A DNA stretch of 64,000 nucleotides from an uncultured Opitutaceae bacterium (GTDB taxonomy: Bacteria > Verrucomicrobiota > Verrucomicrobiia > Opitutales > Opitutaceae). Where the stretch lies: assembly GCA_937902925.1 (NCBI GenBank), contig CALFNN010000048.1:26588-90587 (forward strand). Reading direction: 5' to 3'. Shown here in pieces: positions 12,501-20,699 of the stretch; position 1 is the first letter of the stretch, and each line of letters opens with the position of its first letter. The notes under the pieces were generated by a model. The model was not told the DNA's origin. It did no database searches and saw nothing but the letters and a program-made list of their open reading frames with translations. Both the position numbers and the translations under genes were made by a program.

Positions 12501-12765
12501 GAGCGCGGTGCTCGGGCGGGGCAGCATGGGCATCCACGCCAACTTCTTCGAGCTGGGCGGCCACTCCCTGCTCGCGGCGCAGGTCATCGCGCGGGTGCGC
12601 GACGGGTTGGGCGTCGAGCTGACGCTGCGGCAGTTTTTCGCCGCGCCCACGGTGGCCGGGCTGGCGCGGGCGGTGGAGGAGGCCCTGGTGGAGGAAATCA
12701 AAACAATGTCGGACGAGGAGGCGAGCCGGCAGGCCGGCGAGGCCATGTTATCCGGGAGGAGCTGA
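6577..12765 (+). CDS. Hybrid polyketide/non-ribosomal peptide synthetase KS-AT-ACP-C-A-PCP
   Basis: A 2062-aa hybrid enzyme. The ketosynthase (residues about 10-430) has the active Cys at 181 (TACSTSL), EAHGTAT and KSNLGH. The acyltransferase has Ser629 in GHSLGEY and an HAFH motif at 725-728, typical of malonyl-CoA loading. The acyl carrier Ser is at 945 (GFDSL). No ketoreductase, dehydratase or methyltransferase is present, so a beta-keto group is expected. A condensation domain follows (HHVICDG at 1139-1145), then an adenylation domain (about 1480-1950) and a carrier with Ser1997. Pocket residues read D-V-F-S-N-A-L-V-Y, close to the alanine code DLFNNALTY, so a small residue, perhaps Ala, is inferred with low confidence. 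It should extend the chain from the glycine module by two carbons and one amino acid. The start overlaps the previous stop (ATGA). Confidence 0.95.
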   Translation: MNRSEASGESIAIIGLAGRFPRAENLREFWRHLREGREMVSFFGDDEVEWSRFDGPPESRSNVVKARAVLERAEWFDAGFFGVTPREAESTDPQHRVLLECAWEALENAGVDPGTFDGLIGVFAGASMNTYLLNNILAPGAAVTPPGGLQLMLAGEKDFLTTRISYKLNLRGPSLNIQTACSTSLVAVAVACQNLLSYQCDLALAGGVSITFPQKKGQQHQEGAIVSPDGHCRAFDARAAGTVGGDGAGLVVLKRLPEALADGDHIHAIIRGTAVNNDGALKGGYTAPSSDGQAEVIALAQAAAGVEPDTISYIEAHGTATPIGDPIEVAGLTKAFGGRTRARHFCALGSVKSNLGHLDAAAGIAGLIKTVLALQQGELPPTLHFERPNPKIDFDHSPFFVNGTLRAWPRGAVPRRAGVSSFGIGGTNAHVVLEEAPLPPASGASRPWQLLLLSAKTPTALEAATRNLVAHLRENPEANLADVAYTLQTGRRPMRHRRMVVCQSVADAIQALESGDTARVFTGETSGSGTPVAFMFPGQGAQRVNLGRELYAIERDFRAEIDACCEAMKPRLRLDLREVMFPATECTEEAAARLGQTMLTQPALFTIEFALARLWQSWGIRPQAMLGHSLGEYVAACLAGVLSRDDALALVVERARLMQKQPPGAMLAVRLPEQELVAQLGPGLSLAAVNAPNLGVASGPVDAIAALEQRLALRGAAGRRLPTSHAFHSAMMEPVMPRFAETVRGFRLQPPQIPWVSNVTGRWITPQEAGDPNYWAAHLRHTVRFADGVGRLAAGECRAALEVGPGQTLATLARQHPATAAGAVAVVASLGKTGKNDSECASLLHALGRLWIAGVAVDWRGFYAHEQRRRMPLPTYPFERKRYWIDPAGATAETTPAGKSEATEPAPAGGDGIVAELRKIFGGLSGIDLSSESATASFFELGFDSLFLTQASLAVQRRFGVEVSFRQLREELVTLEKLAARLEQRPAMAGTTGGGTTAITSRPDSAVLPLTDAQREVWFAAQLGPEVSSAYNESCRLHLRGDLDVAVLKSALQEVVGRHEALRTTVNREGDGQRIAAGVEIELPVADLSDLAETEAETRAGRLIEREAQEPFDLVRGPLLRAHLVRVSGRHHLLMIAVHHVICDGWSLGVMLGEIGQLYSASCRGVAAGLPPPVQFGAYAAREAEAQRTPAFAADEAYWLAQFADGVPVLELPADRPRPVARTYAAGHRLHTLPPGVAAAVKKLGAGHQCTTFAVLLAAFNVLLHRLSGQDEIVVGVPAAAQVLGGAESLVGHCANLLPVCSRLVPEQPFGAYLDATRQKLFEVLEHWRYPFGRLVQKLNLPRHPNRVPLANVVFNATRLRGALRFEGLEAEVTGNAKRFVNFDLNFNFASTGDSLSFGCYYSAELFDDATIERLLGQYQTLLEGIAADSTTPVSALPLLEPVERRRLLRDWNDTAMDFPGECCIHQLFEAQARRTPEATALVGGRERLTYRELNERADALATRLQAAGVGPDRLVGIYLERTPLLVISLLAVLKAGGAYVPLDPAYPAERLALIAGHAQWPVLLTKRKLADRLPAGDANVVMVDDPSAEPAAAGLSPTAARATGGNLAYVIYTSGSTGRPKGVAIEHRSVVALIAWACRNYEPAELAGVLCATSVCFDVSVFELFVPLCAGGKVILADNILHVPSLPAAGEITLLSTVPSAAAELVRANYIPASVRTINLAGEALPQRLVEELYRLPHIERVFDLYGPTESTVYSTCALRQRGGRATIGRPLANEQAYILDRWRQPVPIGVAGELYLGGAGLARGYLGRPELTEEKFVANPFGPGARMYRTGDRARYRADGSIEYLGRLDHQVKLRGFRVELGEIETVLRQHPAVGECVVVVRADRPGDQQLVAYVTPDRGGRPDPGDLRRHVEQRLPAYMVPAATVVLEKLPVTPNGKVDRRALPAPGQGGTDGGGGEAAPRTTTEELLVEIWSAVLGRGSMGIHANFFELGGHSLLAAQVIARVRDGLGVELTLRQFFAAPTVAGLARAVEEALVEEIKTMSDEEASRQAGEAMLSGRS
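12753..12760 (+). promoter_or_regulatory. Ribosome binding site of the terminal NRPS gene
   Basis: GGGAGGAG lies 7 bases before the ATG at 12768. It decides the start of the terminal synthetase, since the reading frame is open further upstream inside the previous gene. The ATG also falls just after the preceding TGA (12763-12765). Confidence 0.75.
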
Positions 12766-12767
12766 GC

Positions 12768-15700
12768 ATGATACTCAACGAGGAGACTTTTTCACCCCGC
12801 GCGGAATTGTCCGTCTCGCAATACGCGCTGCTGGAGCGACGGCTGCAGCGGGCGCGGCACGCGAGCCTGAAACCCGCCGGACCGCCGCCGGCGATCCCGC
12901 GCCGGGGGGCAGCGGACAACCTGCCGCTGGCCCTCGCGCAGGAGCGGCTGTGGTTCCTGCATCAGCTCGAGCCGCGCAGCGCCGTCTACAATCTCTGCCA
13001 GGCGGTGCGCCTGCGCGGATCGCTCGACATCCCGGCGCTCGAGCGCGGCCTCAACGAGATCATCCGCCGGCACGAGACGCTGCGGACCAATTTCATCGCG
13101 ACCGAGGGCAGCCCGGTGCAGCGCATCGCGGCCAGCCGCACGCTCGCCCTCCAGCTGGTGGACCTGGCGGCGCGGCCGGACGCGGTGCGCGAGGAGGAAT
13201 TGCGCTGGCGGCTCCAGGAGGAATCGCGCCGGCCGTTCGACCTCGCGCGCGATCTGCTGCTGCGGGCGCTGCTGGTGCGAATCGGCCCCGAGGACCACGC
13301 GCTGCTGCTGACGATGCATCACATCGTTTCCGACGGCTGGTCGCTCGGGTTGCTCCTGGGCGAACTGGCCGCGGGCTACGAGGCGTTCCGCGCGGGCGAG
13401 CCGGTGGCGCTGGCCGAGCTGCCGGTGCAGTATGCCGACTACGCCCTGTGGGAACGAAAGCAACTGGGCCGCGCGGCGCTCGAGCAACAACTGGCCTATT
13501 GGAAAAAACAACTGGGCGGCCGGCTGCCCGCCCTCGAGTTGCCGACCGATCATCCGCGGCTGGCGGCGCCGATGGCGCACGGGGCCGCGCGGTCGCTGCA
13601 ATTGTCCGCGCCGCTGACGCAGTCGCTCAAGACGCTCAGCCAGCAGGAGGGCGCGACACTGTTCATGACGTTGCTGGCGGCATTCCAGGTGCTGCTCCAT
13701 CGCTACACGGGACACGAGGACATCGTGGTCGGCTCGGTCGTCGCGGGCCGGCGCCAGTCGGAGCTGGAAAAGTTGATCGGGTTCTTCGTCAACACGCTCG
13801 TGTTTCGCGGCGATCTTTCGGGCAACCCGACGTTTCGCGAGTTGCTGGGCCGCATGCGCGAGGTGGTGCTGGGCGCGCTGGCGCACCAGGACCTGCCGTT
13901 TGCCCGGCTGGTGGAGGAGATGCGGCCGGACCGCGATCTGAGCCGGAATCCGCTTTTCCAGGTGATGCTCGTGTTGCAGAACATGCCGGCGGCCCCGGCG
14001 GCGCTGCCGGGACTCGAGGTGCAGCCGCAGGATGTCGACAGTGGCACGGCGAAGTTCGAGCTGACGCTCGCTCTGACCGAAAGCCCCGACGGGCTGCGGG
14101 CCGTGCTCGAATACAACGCGGATCTGTTCGAGCGGGAGACCATGAAGCGCATGCTCGAACACTTTCAGGCGCTGCTCGAGGGGATCGCCGCGAATCCCGA
14201 CCGGCGGATCGCGGTGCTGCCCGTGCTCACGCCCGTCGAGCGCCAGCAGGTCCTGGTGACGTGGAACGACACCCGCACGGAATATCCGCGCGAGAAAACC
14301 ATCGCCCGTCTGTTCGCCGAGCAGGCGGCAAAATCGCCCGACGCCGTGGCGGTGGCCTTCGAGGGGCGCACGCTGACCTATCGTGAACTGGAGGCACGCA
14401 GCGGTGAGCTGGCCGGCCGGCTGCGCGAGGTGGGTGTCCGGGCGGAAACCCTCGTCGGAGTCTGTCTTGAACGGTCGCTCGAACTCGTCATCGCCCTGCT
14501 CGGCATCGTGCGGGCCGGTGGCGCCTATGTCTCGTTCGACCCGGCCTACCCGCCGGAGCGGCTGGCGTTTATGCTCGATGACACCCGCGCCCCCGTGGTG
14601 CTCACGCAGGCCAAACTGCGCGCCGGCGTGGACCGGTTCGTCGCGGCGCGGCCGGCCGGCGCGGGCGGCGGAACTCCGGCCGTGATCTGTCTAGACGCCG
14701 GGTGGCCGCCCCGGGCCGGGAAGGCGCGGGCGCCATTTTCGGGACCGGAACTCACCGCGGACAATCTCGCGTATGTCAGCTACACGTCGGGCTCCACCGG
14801 ACGGCCGAAGGGCGTGTGCGTCACCCATCGCGGAGTGGTGCGCCTGGTGAAGAATCCAAACTTCGCGCGCTTCGAGGCGGGCGAGATCTTCCTGCAACTC
14901 GCCCCGGTCGCGTTCGACGCCTCGACGCTGGAAATCTGGGGACCGCTGTTGAACGGCGGACGGCTGGAGGTGTTCCGGCCGGGTCCCGCCTCGCTCGCCG
15001 AGCTGGGCGAGGCGATTCAGGCGCGCGGGATCACGACGCTGTGGCTCACCGCCGGACTATTCCACCAGATGGTCGAGGAGCAGATCGACCGGCTGCAAAA
15101 CGTGCGGCAGTTGCTCGCGGGTGGCGACGTGCTGTCCGTGCCGCACGTCACGCGGGCGCTGGAACATCTTCCGCGCACCCAGCTCATCAATGGCTACGGT
15201 CCGACGGAAAACACGACCTTCACCTGTTGTCACCGCATCACGGCCCCGCCGGCCGCGAACCGCCCCGTGCCGATCGGCCGGCCGGTGGCGAACACGCAGG
15301 TGCGCATCCTCGACCTGCAGTTGCAGCCGGTGCCCGTGGGCGTGCCGGGCGAACTTTACACGGGGGGCGATGGCCTGGCGCGCGGCTACCTGAACCGTCC
15401 GGCGCTGACGGCGGAAAAATTCACGGGCGATCCGCTCGGGTGCGAGCCGGGGGCGCGCTGGTATCGAACCGGCGACCGCGCGCGCTGGCTGCCCGACGGC
15501 ACCATCGAGTTCCTCGGGCGGATGGACCGGCAGGTGAAAATCCGCGGCTTCCGGGTCGAGCCCGCGGAGATCGAGGCGTTTCTCGCCACGCACCCGGCGG
15601 TCAGGGAATGCGCGGTGGTTGCGCGCGACGACGCGTCGGGCCAGAAACGACTGGTGGCCTACCTGGTCGCGCCGGGGACGCCGCCGCCCGCGGCCGGGGG

Positions 15701-16985
15701 ATGGCGCGGCTTCCTGGAGCGCAAGCTCCCGGACTATCTGATTCCCTCGGCCTTCGTGGTGCTGCCGGCGCTGCCACTGTCGCCGAACGGCAAGCTGGAA
15801 CTCGCGGCGCTCCCCGAGCCGGACGGCGGCCGGCCGGAATTGCAGCGGGCCTACGTCGCGCCGCGCGACGCCGTGGAGCGGCAGCTCGCCGGGATCTGGG
15901 AGGAGGTGCTCGGCGTGCATCCTGTCGGCGTGCGCGACCGGTTTTTCGATCTCGGCGGGCATTCGCTCCTGGCCGTGCGGCTGGTGGCGCAGATCGAGCG
16001 GAGTTTCGGAAAGAAACTTCCCGTGGCCGCGGTGTTCCAGCACGGCACGGTCGAGCAACTGAGTCCGCTGCTGCAGGCGCAGCCCTCGCGCTACGTGCCG
16101 CCGGCTACGTCGATCGTCGAGTTCCGCTCGGAAGGCGGCCGCCCGCCCCTGTTCCTCGTGCATGGGGTGGGGGGCGGAATGTTCTGGGGTTATGCGAACC
16201 TCACGCGGCATCTCGACGCCGACCAGCCGGTCTTTGGATTCAAGTCACGCGGGTTGGATGGCCTGGAGGAGTGGCCGACGATCGAGGAAATGGCGGCGCA
16301 CTACGTCGCCGACCTGCAGGCGTTCCAGCCGCAGGGACCCTACCTGCTCGGCGGCTATTGCTTCGGCGGCAACGTGGCTTACGAGATGGCCCGCCAGCTC
16401 CACGCGCAGGGCGAGCAGGTCGCGCTGCTCGCGTTGATGAACTGTGCGCCGCCCAACACCGACTACGAGAATCCGCGCCTGCGGTGGTCGCCGCGCTGGC
16501 TGGCGGGGTTCATCGGGAATTTCTTCTATTGGGTCGGCAGCTTCCTTTTCCGCTGGACGCCACGGGAACGCCGCGAGTTTGTCCGGTGGAAGCTCCGGCT
16601 CGTCGCCAAGAAAGTCACCGCGCTGTTCGGATGCCGGGGCACGGAACTGGGGCGGTGCGACGTGGACGAACTCGTCGACCTCGCGGCCTACGCGGACGGC
16701 GAACGCCGGCTGTGGGAGACGCACGTGCGCGCGCTGATCCGCTATCATCCCCAGCCCTACGCGGGCCGGGTGACGCTGTTCCGGACGCGCGGGCATTCGC
16801 TGTTCTGCTCGTTCGACGAAAACTACGGCTGGGGCGAACTGGCCGCCGGCGGGGTCGGGTGCAAAATCATTCCCGGCGAGCACGGCAACATCCTCGATGA
16901 GGCGCACGTCGGGGCGATGGCGGACGAGGTGCGCGGCTGCCTGCAGGCGCCCGGTGGGAACGGCAGCGGGGAGCGCAAGCCATGA
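12768..16985 (+). CDS. Terminal NRPS module C-A-PCP-TE
   Basis: A 1405-aa termination module. A short N-terminal helix-rich stretch precedes the condensation domain (HHIVSDG at 184-190). The adenylation domain has YTSGSTGRPKG, YGPTENTT near 809 and NGKLE. Its pocket residues read D-A-L-W-L-G-G-T-F, the known valine code. The carrier Ser is at 1066 (GGHSLL). The C-terminal thioesterase has its nucleophile motif as GGYCFGG, so Cys1198 stands where most have Ser, and a likely catalytic His at 1372 (GEHGN). It should add valine and release the product by hydrolysis or cyclisation; the sequence does not tell which. The start was chosen for the strong ribosome binding site. The stop overlaps the transferase start. 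Confidence 0.95.
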   Translation: MILNEETFSPRAELSVSQYALLERRLQRARHASLKPAGPPPAIPRRGAADNLPLALAQERLWFLHQLEPRSAVYNLCQAVRLRGSLDIPALERGLNEIIRRHETLRTNFIATEGSPVQRIAASRTLALQLVDLAARPDAVREEELRWRLQEESRRPFDLARDLLLRALLVRIGPEDHALLLTMHHIVSDGWSLGLLLGELAAGYEAFRAGEPVALAELPVQYADYALWERKQLGRAALEQQLAYWKKQLGGRLPALELPTDHPRLAAPMAHGAARSLQLSAPLTQSLKTLSQQEGATLFMTLLAAFQVLLHRYTGHEDIVVGSVVAGRRQSELEKLIGFFVNTLVFRGDLSGNPTFRELLGRMREVVLGALAHQDLPFARLVEEMRPDRDLSRNPLFQVMLVLQNMPAAPAALPGLEVQPQDVDSGTAKFELTLALTESPDGLRAVLEYNADLFERETMKRMLEHFQALLEGIAANPDRRIAVLPVLTPVERQQVLVTWNDTRTEYPREKTIARLFAEQAAKSPDAVAVAFEGRTLTYRELEARSGELAGRLREVGVRAETLVGVCLERSLELVIALLGIVRAGGAYVSFDPAYPPERLAFMLDDTRAPVVLTQAKLRAGVDRFVAARPAGAGGGTPAVICLDAGWPPRAGKARAPFSGPELTADNLAYVSYTSGSTGRPKGVCVTHRGVVRLVKNPNFARFEAGEIFLQLAPVAFDASTLEIWGPLLNGGRLEVFRPGPASLAELGEAIQARGITTLWLTAGLFHQMVEEQIDRLQNVRQLLAGGDVLSVPHVTRALEHLPRTQLINGYGPTENTTFTCCHRITAPPAANRPVPIGRPVANTQVRILDLQLQPVPVGVPGELYTGGDGLARGYLNRPALTAEKFTGDPLGCEPGARWYRTGDRARWLPDGTIEFLGRMDRQVKIRGFRVEPAEIEAFLATHPAVRECAVVARDDASGQKRLVAYLVAPGTPPPAAGGWRGFLERKLPDYLIPSAFVVLPALPLSPNGKLELAALPEPDGGRPELQRAYVAPRDAVERQLAGIWEEVLGVHPVGVRDRFFDLGGHSLLAVRLVAQIERSFGKKLPVAAVFQHGTVEQLSPLLQAQPSRYVPPATSIVEFRSEGGRPPLFLVHGVGGGMFWGYANLTRHLDADQPVFGFKSRGLDGLEEWPTIEEMAAHYVADLQAFQPQGPYLLGGYCFGGNVAYEMARQLHAQGEQVALLALMNCAPPNTDYENPRLRWSPRWLAGFIGNFFYWVGSFLFRWTPRERREFVRWKLRLVAKKVTALFGCRGTELGRCDVDELVDLAAYADGERRLWETHVRALIRYHPQPYAGRVTLFRTRGHSLFCSFDENYGWGELAAGGVGCKIIPGEHGNILDEAHVGAMADEVRGCLQAPGGNGSGERKP

Positions 16986-17803
16986 ACCGGGGCTGGAGCA
17001 ACGTCGACCCGGTCGCGGGCCCCCGGACAAATGACGCGGGCCGCGGCATCCCGGCCCTGCCGTTGCAGGGCGACGAAGTGCACGTGTGGTGGGCCCGGCT
17101 GGACGAGGCCGCCCGGGAGGAGCCGCCGGAGGCGCGGGCGGCGCTCTCGCGGGACGAATTGGAACGGGCGGCACAGTTTTATTTCGCGAGCGACTCCCGG
17201 CGCTATGTCGCCGGCCGGACGATTCTGCGCCGGCTGCTCGGTCGTTATCTCGGGCGGAATCCGGCCAGTCTGGCCTTCGCTTACGGCCGCCACGGCAAGC
17301 CGCGGCTGGTGTCGGCGCCGCACCGGGCCGCCATCTTTTTCAACGTGACCCACGCGGACGGGCTGGCCCTGTTTGCCATCACGCGCAGTGACGAGGTGGG
17401 CATCGACGTCGAGCGCGTGCGCGAAATTCCCGAATGGGAGCGGATCTCGGCCGCGTGCTTCGATCCGCGCGAGCACGTGCGCCTCCGCCGCGTGCCGTCC
17501 GCGCACCGGCGCGAGGCGTTCTTCCGGGCGTGGACGCGCCAGGAGGCCGTGCTGAAGGCGCTCGGCCTCGGCCTGGGCGGCCCGCTGCCGCCGGCCGGCC
17601 GGGGGGCGCTCGACGAGTTTTCCGTGCGCACGTTCCTCCCGGCTCCGGGCTATGTGGCGGCGCTGGCGGTGGCCCGGGGCGGCTGCCGCACGAGCTGCGT
17701 GGCATGGCCCCGCGGCGATCCGCTGACGGCGGGCCGGATCGCCCAAAGCGGATGGCCGGCGCGGGATGGAAACGGCCGCGGAACCGGAGGCGAAATCTCA
17801 TGA
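16982..17803 (+). CDS. 4'-phosphopantetheinyl transferase, Sfp type
   Basis: A 273-aa enzyme expected to load the 4'-phosphopantetheine arm from coenzyme A onto the carrier domains of the neighbouring synthetases. Family marks are the GIDVE motif (metal-binding Asp and Glu) and FFRAWTRQEAVLKALG. The second motif usually reads W-x-x-K-E-A, so Gln replaces the Lys next to the catalytic Glu; the Glu and the later Lys are kept. The ATG overlaps the synthetase stop (ATGA), and its own stop overlaps the exporter start, so it is co-translated with the cluster. The C-terminal 30 residues are Gly/Arg-rich and look like a poorly conserved tail. Confidence 0.93.
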   Translation: MNRGWSNVDPVAGPRTNDAGRGIPALPLQGDEVHVWWARLDEAAREEPPEARAALSRDELERAAQFYFASDSRRYVAGRTILRRLLGRYLGRNPASLAFAYGRHGKPRLVSAPHRAAIFFNVTHADGLALFAITRSDEVGIDVERVREIPEWERISAACFDPREHVRLRRVPSAHRREAFFRAWTRQEAVLKALGLGLGGPLPPAGRGALDEFSVRTFLPAPGYVAALAVARGGCRTSCVAWPRGDPLTAGRIAQSGWPARDGNGRGTGGEIS

Positions 17804-19497
17804 ACCTAATTCGTTTTGTTTTGCGCGGGTCGCGACCCCTGGTGGTCTGGACATTTGTCGCGGCGGTGCTCAGCGGTGCGTGCAACGCCGGGTTGATTGC
17901 GATGGTGAACCTGGTGCTCGGCGCCTCGGGCACGCCCAGCGGGCGCCTCGTCTGGGCGTTCGTGGCGCTCGGGGCGGGGCGGCTGCTGACCAACTCGCTG
18001 GCGCAGGTGACGCTGGCGAATTTCTCGCAACAGAGTTCGGCACGGTTGCGGCGCGAACTCGTGCAAAAAATCCTGGCGGTGCCCCTGCGGCAACTCGAGG
18101 AGATCGGCGCGCCGCGGCTGATGGTGGCCCTCACGGAGGATGTGCTCAGCATCACGGAGGCGATGCTCGGCATCCCGAGTTTCACGGTGAATCTCGCGAT
18201 CCTGGTCGGCGGGGCGGCCTATCTCGGCTGGCTGTCGCCCAAGGTGCTGGTCGCGATGGCGGGATTCATCGTGCTGGGCGCCGTGGTCCACCGGCTGCTG
18301 ATCCGCCGGGGCTTTGCGTTCCTCACGGCGGCGCGGGAGGAGCAGGACGGGCTGTTCCGGCATTTTCGGTCGCTGACCGAGGGCATCAAGGAGCTGAAGC
18401 TGCACCGCGAGCGGCGCGGCGTCTTTTTCAACCAGAACATCCAGTCCTCCACCGCGGCCTACCAGCGCCTGAACATCGCGGCGGAGATGCGCTTCATCCT
18501 CGCGCACAACTGGAGTCACCTCCTGTTCTTCACGCTGATCGGGTTGATCCTCTTCCTGCTGCCGCGGATGGAAAATCTCAGTCCGCAGGCACTGACGGGT
18601 TATATCGTCGCCACCCTCTATCTCATGGGTCCGCTGTCCGGGGTGCTGGGCAGTCTCTCGGTCTTCGGTCGCGCAAGTGTCGCGCTGCGCAAGATCGACG
18701 AGCTCGGGCTCGCGCTCGAGGTGCGGGCGGGGGACGACTGCCCGACGGGCCGGGCGGTGCCGCGGGCGTCCTTCGAGCGCCTCGAGCTCGTCGGGGTCAC
18801 GCATTCGTATCACCGGGAACGGGAGGACGATCATTTTCTGCTCGGCCCGATCAGCCTGACCTTCCGCCCGGGGGAACTGGTCTTTCTCGTCGGCGGCAAC
18901 GGCAGCGGCAAATCGACGCTCGCGAAGGTCATCACGGGCCTCTATCCGCCGGCGGAGGGAGAAATCCGGCTGAACGGCGCGGCGGTGGCCCGGCACAACC
19001 GCGACGATTACCGGCAGAACTTCTCCGCGGTGTTTGCGGATTTTCACCTGTTCGAAAACCTCCTCGGCCTCGAGCAGGCCGATCTGGATGCGCAGGCGCG
19101 CCGGTATCTCGCGCAACTGCATCTCGACCACAAGGTCAAGGTGCGCGCCGGCGTGCTCTCGACGACGCAGCTTTCGCAGGGCCAGCGCAAGCGGCTCGCA
19201 CTGTTGACCGCCTATCTCGAGGACCGGCCGTTCTACCTGTTCGATGAATGGGCCTCGGACCAGGATCCGTTGTTCAAGGAAGTGTTCTACACGCAGCTCC
19301 TGCCGGAACTCCGGGCGCGGAACAAGACAGTGTTGGTGATCACGCACGACGACCGCTACTTCCATCTCGCCGACCGGGTCGTCAAACTCGACTACGGTCA
19401 GATCGTCACGGAGAGCCCGGAAGCACGAACGTTTTCCGAGTCGCTGACGGTGCCGGCCGGCTGCCGCCGGGCGGCCGAGCAGGTGTCCGTCGGTTGA
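17800..19497 (+). CDS. ABC exporter, cyclic-peptide/siderophore type (SyrD/PvdE-like)
   Basis: A 565-aa half-transporter with an N-terminal six-helix membrane domain (residues about 10-310) and a C-terminal ATPase. The ATPase has Walker A GGNGSGKST, signature LSQGQRKR, Walker B FYLFDEWASDQDP and switch His in VITHDD. The unusual Walker B region (DEWAxDQDP) is typical of the cyclic-peptide transporter family that exports pyoverdine precursors and syringopeptins. It should form a homodimer that exports the peptide/polyketide made by the upstream enzymes. The ATG has GGAGG upstream at 17786-17790 and overlaps the transferase stop. It is the last gene of the cluster; the next gene lies on the other strand, and I see no clear terminator in the 180-base gap. 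Confidence 0.93.
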   Translation: MNLIRFVLRGSRPLVVWTFVAAVLSGACNAGLIAMVNLVLGASGTPSGRLVWAFVALGAGRLLTNSLAQVTLANFSQQSSARLRRELVQKILAVPLRQLEEIGAPRLMVALTEDVLSITEAMLGIPSFTVNLAILVGGAAYLGWLSPKVLVAMAGFIVLGAVVHRLLIRRGFAFLTAAREEQDGLFRHFRSLTEGIKELKLHRERRGVFFNQNIQSSTAAYQRLNIAAEMRFILAHNWSHLLFFTLIGLILFLLPRMENLSPQALTGYIVATLYLMGPLSGVLGSLSVFGRASVALRKIDELGLALEVRAGDDCPTGRAVPRASFERLELVGVTHSYHREREDDHFLLGPISLTFRPGELVFLVGGNGSGKSTLAKVITGLYPPAEGEIRLNGAAVARHNRDDYRQNFSAVFADFHLFENLLGLEQADLDAQARRYLAQLHLDHKVKVRAGVLSTTQLSQGQRKRLALLTAYLEDRPFYLFDEWASDQDPLFKEVFYTQLLPELRARNKTVLVITHDDRYFHLADRVVKLDYGQIVTESPEARTFSESLTVPAGCRRAAEQVSVG

Positions 19498-19677
19498 ACC
19501 GGAGCCGATGAGGGTGAGCGGCGCCCTCGGGGTAAACACCGGTGAGGTCGGGTCCGGCCGCCTTTTCGCCGCCTGGTTGTCCGCCGGTCCTCCGACCGCC
19601 CGGTCCCGTCAAGCGGTGCCCGTGAAGCGGGGTTTCGCGCGACCGTTTGGACTGACGTTTCGTCACGACGAGCGTCA

Positions 19678-20691
19678 CTAGCGCCGGCCGAGAAACAGGT
19701 CGCGACCGCGGACGAGCGCGTCGAGCTTTCGATCCGCGATGGAGCGTTTGAGCATCCAGAAGCCGCAGTCGGGGTGAACCCACTTCACGCGGCCGGCGCC
19801 GGCTTTCTTCTCGGCGGCGGCGATCCGCGCGGCGACCTCGTCGGGCGTCTCGACGTGGTTCACCTTGATGTCGATCACGCCAATCCCGAGCGCGATTTTC
19901 GGGTCGATCAACTTGAGGGCGTCGAGGTCGCTGGCAGGGCGGTGGGCAAGCTCGAGGACGAGGTGGTCGGCGTGGAGCGCGTTGAGGAACGCCGCGAGCG
20001 CCTTCCAGTTTCCTTTCTGGATCGTCTGGCCGCCATAGTTGCCGAAGCAGAAATGCACGGCGCGCTGGGTGCCGCGACCGATCGCGTCGAGGACGATGTT
20101 GATGGCGCGGGCGGCGAGCGGTCCGTCGGCGGGGTTGCCGGGAATGTTGGCTTCGTCGACCTGGATGCACGCGGCGGGCAGGCCGGGCATCTGCGCGGCG
20201 AGCACTTCCGCGAGCGCGAGCGTGAGCGCCTCGAACTCGCCGTAGTGGTGGTCGAGCAGCGTCCGCGCGAGCATGTAGGGACTCGTGACGGTGAATTTGA
20301 AATCGCCGCCGGCGACGCCGGCCGCGCGCTGGCAGTCGGCGAGGAGGTTGAGCGAGCCTTCGCCGAGCGGCCCGATGACGACGCCCGCGGGTTTGCGGCG
20401 AAAACCCATCGGCGAGTGACGGGAGAACTCCTCCGTCACCGAGCGGCCGACGACCGACGAGATGCCGGCCATCGGGCGGATGAAATACTCGATCATGCCG
20501 TTCGTGTCGGGATGATTGACATCGAAACGATAGAGTTCGCCGTCGGTCGGCAAATCGATGCCGGCCTGGCGCTGGGTGTCGAACACGACGCGCGTCGCGT
20601 CGACGACGGCCTGTTCGCTCGGGAGGGCGGCGAGCCAGTCGGGCACCGGATAGGAGCCGACGGTGGTGGTGAGGATGCGGGGCTTGGGCAT
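19678..20691 (-). CDS. MetE C-terminal-like zinc methyltransferase
   Basis: A 337-aa stand-alone relative of the catalytic half of cobalamin-independent methionine synthase. The zinc site is recognisable: His213-x-Cys215 (HFCFGN) and Cys309 (HPDCG), matching the H-x-C ... C pattern of MetE, with QVDE at 178-181 in the place of the substrate-binding Asp-Glu. It lacks the N-terminal half of true MetE, so it probably moves a methyl group between a small thiol or other acceptor and a pathway-specific donor. It is the last gene of the long minus-strand operon, 8 bases after the Rieske gene. The start was placed at the ATG giving MPKPRILTTTVGSYP, a family-typical N terminus; a longer frame upstream overlaps the Rieske gene and is not family-like. 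Its substrate is unknown. Confidence 0.85.
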   Translation of the reverse strand: MPKPRILTTTVGSYPVPDWLAALPSEQAVVDATRVVFDTQRQAGIDLPTDGELYRFDVNHPDTNGMIEYFIRPMAGISSVVGRSVTEEFSRHSPMGFRRKPAGVVIGPLGEGSLNLLADCQRAAGVAGGDFKFTVTSPYMLARTLLDHHYGEFEALTLALAEVLAAQMPGLPAACIQVDEANIPGNPADGPLAARAINIVLDAIGRGTQRAVHFCFGNYGGQTIQKGNWKALAAFLNALHADHLVLELAHRPASDLDALKLIDPKIALGIGVIDIKVNHVETPDEVAARIAAAEKKAGAGRVKWVHPDCGFWMLKRSIADRKLDALVRGRDLFLGRR

Positions 20692-20699
20692 GGGTGGAA

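Noticed and set aside
6544..12564. A 2006-codon open frame on the minus strand opposite the hybrid synthetase (and similar long antisense frames at 4007-6595, 35102-38833 and 38868-43061)
   Set aside because: These are codon-bias shadows in GC-rich DNA: Arg/Ala-rich, no domain motifs, and fully opposite genes with intact catalytic motifs.
19498..19677. A terminator between the two convergent operons
   Set aside because: Only a weak GAGGG/CCCTC pairing with a 9-base loop and no T-run is present near 19510-19530; not supported well enough to annotate.
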